DNA of 10,551 nt from Acidobacteriota bacterium (GTDB lineage Bacteria; Acidobacteriota; Terriglobia; Terriglobales; Acidobacteriaceae). This document shows positions 5,713-10,551 of this stretch, one piece after another (position 1 is the stretch's first letter; each line of letters begins with the position of its first letter). A model generated the notes under the pieces. That model saw only the letters and a program-made list of their open reading frames with translations. It made no database searches and was not told where the DNA came from. The translations under genes and the position numbers were made by a program. The stretch lies in NCBI GenBank assembly GCA_003225615.1, contig QIAS01000368.1, positions 1 to 10,551 on the forward strand. The letters are read 5' to 3'.

Positions 5713-6837
5713 ATGGCGAAAAGAATGTTCCTGATGTTGGGCCTGATGCTGGTGCTCCTCAGCGGCCTCGGCTTCGTGAAATTCCGGCAAGTGCAAGCGG
5801 CGATGCACGGCGCCGCATTTCAACCAGCGCCTGAAGCCGTTACCAGTGTTGTGGCACGGCGGGAGCAATGGCCGGCGACGATGAGCGTAATCGGCACCAT
5901 GGAGGCCGTCCATGGTGTCACGGTCAGTGCCGACCTTCCCGGTAGCGTCGCACGAATCAACTTCGATTCGGGCCAGTCGGTGCGCGCCGGAGACGTGCTC
6001 GTCGAGCTCGACACCCGGCAGGAACGGGCCCAACTGGCTGCACTCGAGGCACAGCGTGATCTTGCGCGCATCAACTACGGTCGCACGCAGCAACTGGTGG
6101 CCGAGGGCGTTGTCTCACGCATGGAGTATGACCAGGCCACGGCTCAGCAAAAGGCAACCGAAGCGAACGTGGCCGAGATCCACGCCACGATTGAGCGCAA
6201 GACCATCCGGGCGCCCTTCTCGGGAATCTTGGGTATCCGTAAGGCAAACCTTGGGCAATATCTGGCCGCAGGCGAGGCGGTGGTTCCGCTCCAGTCTCTC
6301 AATCCGATCTATGTCGATGTGGGTCTTCCGCAACAGGCACTCGGGCAAGTAGCTGTTGGCCGCAGCTTGCGAGTCACCAGCGAGGATTTGCCCGGACGGG
6401 TGTTCACCGGCCGCATCACGGCGCTCGATTCGGTAGTGGACCAGGCAACCCGCAATGTCCAGGTCCAGGCCACACTCTCTAACCCAGAGGGTAAATTGCG
6501 GCCCGGCATGTTCGTTCAGGTACAAGTAGGACTGGGCGCAAGCCGTCCGGTGATCGCGCTGCCGGCGTCGGCGATTAGTTATGCACCGTATGGCGATTCG
6601 GTCTTCATCATCACCGATCTCAAAGACCAGCAGGGCCGAACCTACCGCGGCGTCCGCCAGCAGTTCGTCAAGATCGAAGGTTCGCAGGGCGACCAGGTGG
6701 CCGTTGTTTCCGGGGTGAACCCTGGCGACGAAGTCGTTAGCTCGGGCGTGTTCAAACTTCGCAACGGCGCTGCCGTCCAAGTCAACAATAAGATTCAACC
6801 GGCCAATAGTCCGACGCCGAAGCCAGAGGACAACTAA
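5713..6837 (+). CDS. RND efflux periplasmic adaptor (membrane fusion protein, HlyD/AcrA family)
   Basis: The 374-residue adaptor links an RND inner-membrane pump to an outer-membrane channel. A single N-terminal membrane segment (about 5-22) without a lipobox anchors it in the inner membrane. The domains follow in order: first lipoyl half (about 65-100, with ADLPGSV and GDVLVELDTR), alpha-helical hairpin (about 101-161, rich in Ala, Gln and Glu), second lipoyl half (TIRAPFSGILG, 163-174, the family signature), beta-barrel (about 198-275, ending KLRPGMFVQV) and a membrane-proximal domain to about 360. The style resembles MexH-type adaptors, but the substrate is not predictable. AAGGGGAG stands about 3 bases before the ATG at 5713. 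The stop is two bases before the pump gene, so the two form an operon. Confidence 0.93.
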   Translation: MAKRMFLMLGLMLVLLSGLGFVKFRQVQAAMHGAAFQPAPEAVTSVVARREQWPATMSVIGTMEAVHGVTVSADLPGSVARINFDSGQSVRAGDVLVELDTRQERAQLAALEAQRDLARINYGRTQQLVAEGVVSRMEYDQATAQQKATEANVAEIHATIERKTIRAPFSGILGIRKANLGQYLAAGEAVVPLQSLNPIYVDVGLPQQALGQVAVGRSLRVTSEDLPGRVFTGRITALDSVVDQATRNVQVQATLSNPEGKLRPGMFVQVQVGLGASRPVIALPASAISYAPYGDSVFIITDLKDQQGRTYRGVRQQFVKIEGSQGDQVAVVSGVNPGDEVVSSGVFKLRNGAAVQVNNKIQPANSPTPKPEDN

Positions 6838-6839
6838 GA

Positions 6840-9800
6840 ATGAAGTTGACCGATCTATTTGTTAAGCGGCCTGTCCTCGCCATCGTAGTCAACCTGGTGA
6901 TCTTGATCGCCGGGTTGCAATCGATCCGCTCGTTGAGCGTGCGTCAGTATCCGCGCAGCGATATCGCGGTAGTGCAAGTCTCGACGACCTACGTGGGCGC
7001 CAACGCCGACCTGGTTCGCGGTTTCATCACCACTCCGCTTGAGCGCGTGATTGCCAGCGCCGACGGCATCGACTACATGGAGTCGTCGAGCGCTCAGGGC
7101 CTCAGCACCATCACCGTGCACCTGAAGCTCAATTACGATACCAACGCGGCGCTCACCCAGATTCAGTCCAAGGTGGCCCAGGTCCGCAATGATCTGCCGC
7201 CTGAGGCGGAGGCGCCGGTGATTGACCTGCAAACGGCAGACAACCAGTTTGCCGCGATGTACATTGGCTTCTCATCCGCCGACCTCGATCAGAACCAGAT
7301 TACCGATTACCTGACCCGCGTCGTGCAACCCAAACTGAGCGCGATCAGCGGAGTTCAGCGCGCCGATATTCTCGGCGACCGCACCTTCGCTATGCGAGTT
7401 TGGCTGAAGCCAGACAAGATGGCGGCGCTCGGAATTTCGCCCTCCGCCGTCCGCGATGCATTAGCGAAGAACAATTACCTCTCCGCACTCGGAAGCACCA
7501 AGGGCTCCATGGTTTCGGTGAACCTGGTCGCCAACACCAACCTGAGCACCGCGGAAGAATTCCGCCAGCTCGTCGTGAAGCAGGACAAGGGAGTAGTCGT
7601 TCGCTTGGGAGAGATCGCGGACGTCGTGCTCGGCGCCCAGAATTACGATTCCGAAGTCCGCTTCAACGGTGAGACCGCCACCTTCATGGGAGTCTGGGTG
7701 CTTCCTACCTCGAACTCGCTGGAAGTGATCAAAAACGTACGCGCGGCAATCCCCGGCATTCAGGCCCAATTGCCCGCGGGGATGAAGGTTGGGATTCCGT
7801 ACGACTCTACGGCGTACATCCAGGACGCTATCAACGAGGTGCTTAGGACACTCTCCGAAACGCTCCTCATCGTCATCGTGGTCATTTTCCTGTTCCTCGG
7901 CTCGATGCGCTCCGTGCTTATCCCGGTCGTCGCTATCCCGATCTCTCTAATCGGCGCCGTTTTCCTGATGCTTGTGGCTGGCTTCACCATCAATTTGCTG
8001 ACTCTGCTTGCCATCGTGCTGTCGGTCGGCCTGGTCGTGGATGACGCCATCGTCATGGTGGAAAACGTCGAGCGGCACATCCATATGGGCAAACCTCCAA
8101 TGCGCGCGGCCCTGGACGCCGCCCGCGAGTTGGTGGGTCCGATCATCTCCATGACCATCACGCTCGCCGCGGTGTATGCACCCATCGGCATTCAGGGTGG
8201 CTTGACCGGAGCGTTGTTCCGCGAGTTTGCATTCACTCTCGCCGGCGCCGTCATCGTGTCTGGAATTGTTGCCCTGACGCTTTCCCCGATGATGGGATCG
8301 AGGTTGCTGCGGGCGGGAGCCACCGAGCGCGGCTTTGCCGGCATGATCAATCGTCACTTCGACCGCGTGCGTCAGTTCTACACCCGAAACCTCGCCGGAA
8401 CGCTCCACTACAGGCCCGTCGTTCTTACGTTATGGGCGATTGTGGTCTTGCTGATTGTTCCGTTCTACATGTTCTCGCAGCGGGAGCTGGCGCCCGCCGA
8501 GGACCAAGGAGTGGTCTTCGGAGTTATCCAGGCTTCCCCCAACTCCACTATCGATCAGACCAAGCTGTACACTCAGCAAGTCTACGACGTCTATCATTCG
8601 TTTCCTGAGGGCCAAAGTGTTTTTCAGATCACCTCCCCCACCGGCGGCTTCGGCGGCATGGTGACGAAACCGTGGAGCGAGCGCAAAAAGACCGCGCAAC
8701 AACTCTTGCTAGAGTCCACCGGGCCGCTGTCGAAGATCGCAGGCATCCGCGTGATTCCCCTGACCCCGCCTCCGCTGCCGGGCGGAGGCGATTTCCCGGT
8801 TGACTTCGTGATCGCCTCTCCGGCCGAGCCGCAGCAGCTTGTGGCATTTGCCAAGCAGCTCGTTGGCAAGGCATTTGCCAGTGGTCTATTCATTTACGCC
8901 GACTCCGACGTGAAGTTCGACCAGCCCCAAGCCGAAGTCGTGTTTGATCGCGACAAGCTCCGCTCCCAGGGAGTTGACCTCAGCCAGGCTGGACAGGATC
9001 TTTCCACATTGCTTGGCGGGAACTACGTCAATCGATTCAGCATTCAGGGCCGGAGTTACAAAGTCATTCCGCAGGTCAAGCGCGCCGAGCGTCTAACACC
9101 TGAGCAACTTTCCCAGATCTATGTCACCGGCTCGCAGAACAAGCTCGTGCCCCTGTCCACTTTCGCCACCTTGCGCACCACGACCGAGCCGCGGGACCTG
9201 AAGAAATTTCAGCAGCTCAACGCAGTACGTATTCAGGGCGTGCTCCCGCCAGGAGTACCGTTGGACCAGGCGCTTCGCCTGCTTGAAGACGAGGCCAAAA
9301 CGATTCTGCCCCGGGGCTTCACCGTCGACTACGCCGGGGAATCGCGTCAGCTCCGAGTTGAGGGCAGCAAGTTTCTTGGCACTTTCCTGTTGTCAGGAAT
9401 CCTGATCTACCTGGTGCTGGCGGCGCAGTTCGAGAGCTTCCGCGATCCTTTCATTATTCTCGCCGGCTCAGTGCCGCTTGCCCTGTCCGGGTCCCTGCTG
9501 TTCTCCTTCCTGGGGCTCACGACGCTCAACATATATAGTCAGGTGGGACTCATCACGCTGGTCGGTCTCATCTCGAAAAATGGCATCCTGATTGTGGAGT
9601 TTGCCAACGAGTTGCAAGAGAGAGGAACGGCCAAGCTGGCGGCAATCGTCGAGGCCGCGGGCACGCGGTTGCGACCCATCCTGATGACGACCGCCGCGAC
9701 CGTTATGGGTCACTTCCCACTCGTACTCGCAAAGGGTCCCGGAGCCGGGGCCCGAAACAGCATCGGTATCATGCTGGTCAGCGGCATGATTATCGGAACA

Positions 9801-9923
9801 ATGTTCACGCTGTTCGTAGTGCCGTCGATCTACATGCTGGTGGCTAGAACCCGGGTACCGGTCTCGACAGACGACGCCGATACGGAAACCGTGCTGCGCG
9901 AACCCGCCGAGGCCACAGTCTAG
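6840..9923 (+). CDS. RND multidrug efflux transporter permease (HAE1/AcrB family)
   Basis: The 1027-residue product has the full AcrB-like length and two-fold layout: N-terminal MKLTDLFVKRPVLA with TM1, a large periplasmic loop (about 30-335), six membrane segments (about 338-545), a second loop (about 546-845) and six more segments to about 1002. Proton-relay residues are all visible: D401-D402 in GLVVDDAIVMVEN, K913 in GLISKNGILIVEF and R945 in RLRPILMT, matching AcrB D407, D408, K940 and R971. A Gly-rich stretch TGGFGG (601-606) lies in the switch-loop region. It should export amphipathic compounds by proton antiport, as a trimer with the adaptor encoded just upstream. AGAGGA inside the end of that gene serves as ribosome site, 9 bases before the ATG. 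No outer-membrane channel gene follows in the window; an unlinked TolC-like partner is likely. Confidence 0.96.
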   Translation: MKLTDLFVKRPVLAIVVNLVILIAGLQSIRSLSVRQYPRSDIAVVQVSTTYVGANADLVRGFITTPLERVIASADGIDYMESSSAQGLSTITVHLKLNYDTNAALTQIQSKVAQVRNDLPPEAEAPVIDLQTADNQFAAMYIGFSSADLDQNQITDYLTRVVQPKLSAISGVQRADILGDRTFAMRVWLKPDKMAALGISPSAVRDALAKNNYLSALGSTKGSMVSVNLVANTNLSTAEEFRQLVVKQDKGVVVRLGEIADVVLGAQNYDSEVRFNGETATFMGVWVLPTSNSLEVIKNVRAAIPGIQAQLPAGMKVGIPYDSTAYIQDAINEVLRTLSETLLIVIVVIFLFLGSMRSVLIPVVAIPISLIGAVFLMLVAGFTINLLTLLAIVLSVGLVVDDAIVMVENVERHIHMGKPPMRAALDAARELVGPIISMTITLAAVYAPIGIQGGLTGALFREFAFTLAGAVIVSGIVALTLSPMMGSRLLRAGATERGFAGMINRHFDRVRQFYTRNLAGTLHYRPVVLTLWAIVVLLIVPFYMFSQRELAPAEDQGVVFGVIQASPNSTIDQTKLYTQQVYDVYHSFPEGQSVFQITSPTGGFGGMVTKPWSERKKTAQQLLLESTGPLSKIAGIRVIPLTPPPLPGGGDFPVDFVIASPAEPQQLVAFAKQLVGKAFASGLFIYADSDVKFDQPQAEVVFDRDKLRSQGVDLSQAGQDLSTLLGGNYVNRFSIQGRSYKVIPQVKRAERLTPEQLSQIYVTGSQNKLVPLSTFATLRTTTEPRDLKKFQQLNAVRIQGVLPPGVPLDQALRLLEDEAKTILPRGFTVDYAGESRQLRVEGSKFLGTFLLSGILIYLVLAAQFESFRDPFIILAGSVPLALSGSLLFSFLGLTTLNIYSQVGLITLVGLISKNGILIVEFANELQERGTAKLAAIVEAAGTRLRPILMTTAATVMGHFPLVLAKGPGAGARNSIGIMLVSGMIIGTMFTLFVVPSIYMLVARTRVPVSTDDADTETVLREPAEATV

Positions 9924-9938
9924 CGAAATTGCCGCTAG
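9920..9938 (+). other. Short hairpin over the transporter stop codon
   Basis: CTAGCG (9920-9925, containing the TAG stop) pairs with CGCTAG (9933-9938) around a 7-base loop, followed by TATTTC. The T-tract is poor, so it is at best a weak terminator. The remaining bases to 10030 show no gene or tRNA. Confidence 0.3.
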
Positions 9939-10030
9939 TATTTCGGCGCATCGTTGGGTGATCTAGCTCACGGGTTGGGAGCGGTTGCGGAATCGGGTGA
10001 TTGCTGGACGCACTTCTGATAGACCGGCCA

Positions 10031-10551
10031 CTACCGCATCGACTCTTCCACTTCTGAAATCCAGTTAGGTCTCTTCAGCACTTCCCGCGGCTTGGGCCCG
10101 TCCGCCGCGCCTACAATTCCGTCGCGTTCCATCAGATCGATCAAGTGTGCCGCCCGCCCATAGCCAATCCGCAGCCGCCGCTGCAGCAGGGAAGTGGAGG
10201 CTTTCCCGAACTCTATGACCAGCCGCACCGCATCTTCGTACATCGGATCGTGTTCACCCTCTTCTCCTTCGCCCTCAGCTCCCGGGCCACCCGCTTCGCG
10301 CTCTTCCCTCGGAGCCTCCAGGAATGCCTGCTGATACTCTGCCGTCCCTTGTGTGCGCCAGAACTCGACCACAGAGGCAATTTCTTTCTCGGTTACATAT
10401 GGAGCATGCAAGCGATGCACTCGGGCCGATCCCGAAGGCAGATAAAGCATGTCCCCCTTGCCCAGAAGAGCCTCAGCCCCATTGGCATCGAGAATGGTGC
10501 GCGAATCAACCTTTGTGGCCACCCGGAACGAAATGCGCGCAGGGAAATTTG
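10031..10551 (-). CDS. ftsK: DNA translocase FtsK/SpoIIIE, C-terminal part (5' end beyond window)
   Basis: The frame is open to the right edge and ends in TAG at 10031-10033. About 173 codons are present. It begins with NFPARISFRVATKVDSRTIL and continues with DANGAEALLGKGDMLYLPSG, the conserved end of the RecA-like motor domain of FtsK/SpoIIIE. It ends with the gamma winged-helix domain (DPMYEDAVRLVIEFGKASTS, then LLQRRLRIGYGRAAHLIDLMERDGIVG), which in this family reads KOPS-type sequences to direct DNA pumping. FtsK is a hexameric ATPase at the division septum that moves chromosome ends apart and activates XerCD recombination at dif. Motor and gamma domains are joined by a linker rich in Glu and Gly (EREAGGPGAEGEGEEGEHD). 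The Walker motifs and membrane part lie outside the window. The ATG at 10522 is an internal Val/Met-region codon (GTG), not the start. Confidence 0.93.
   Translation of the reverse strand, partial: NFPARISFRVATKVDSRTILDANGAEALLGKGDMLYLPSGSARVHRLHAPYVTEKEIASVVEFWRTQGTAEYQQAFLEAPREEREAGGPGAEGEGEEGEHDPMYEDAVRLVIEFGKASTSLLQRRLRIGYGRAAHLIDLMERDGIVGAADGPKPREVLKRPNWISEVEESMR

Noticed and set aside
6115..6798. 227-codon minus-strand open frame inside the efflux adaptor gene
   Set aside because: Long antisense frames are common in GC-rich genes; the plus strand carries all adaptor domains.

Overview
The window looks like a chromosomal segment of a Gram-negative, GC-rich bacterium, most probably an acidobacterium. 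That is an inference from protein style: a small outer-membrane beta-barrel protein of a type common in that phylum, an M50 protease with C-terminal zinc ribbons, a HybA-like iron-sulfur protein beside a small cytochrome c, and a CTCTGCG-type intergenic repeat. No 16S, tRNA or marker search was possible. No phage, IS element or CRISPR array was seen.

Left part (1-1263, minus strand): a small secreted monohaem cytochrome c is followed by the 5' part of a four-cluster ferredoxin-like electron-transfer subunit (HybA/FdnH type) that runs off the left edge. Between them, ending only about 33 bases before the iron-sulfur start codon, is a strong hairpin plus T-tract. It must either be read through or act as an attenuator. 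The two genes suggest a respiratory oxidoreductase (hydrogenase or formate-dehydrogenase type) whose catalytic subunits lie outside the window.

Middle (1264-5712): a gene-poor stretch with a short CTCTGCG repeat leads to a small outer-membrane beta-barrel gene closed by a textbook terminator. Convergent to it is an AMP-forming acyl-CoA synthetase. Divergent from the synthetase is an M50 site-2 protease gene with two C-terminal Cys4 zinc-ribbon-like modules. Its conserved N-terminus is present but in a different frame from the body, so the gene is frameshifted here by mutation or sequence error. An extended -10 element just before its ATG suggests a leaderless transcript.

Right part (5713-9923, plus strand): a two-gene operon encodes a tripartite RND efflux pump: a membrane fusion protein and, two bases later, an intact HAE1-type inner-membrane transporter. 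No outer-membrane channel gene follows within the window. Finally (10031 to the right edge, minus strand) lies the C-terminal end of FtsK/SpoIIIE DNA translocase with its DNA-reading gamma winged helix.

The genes are mostly ordinary housekeeping and accessory functions. The points most worth checking are the attenuator-like leader, the cytochrome with no Met at the expected axial position, and the frameshifted protease. I do not see a convincing wholly new system.
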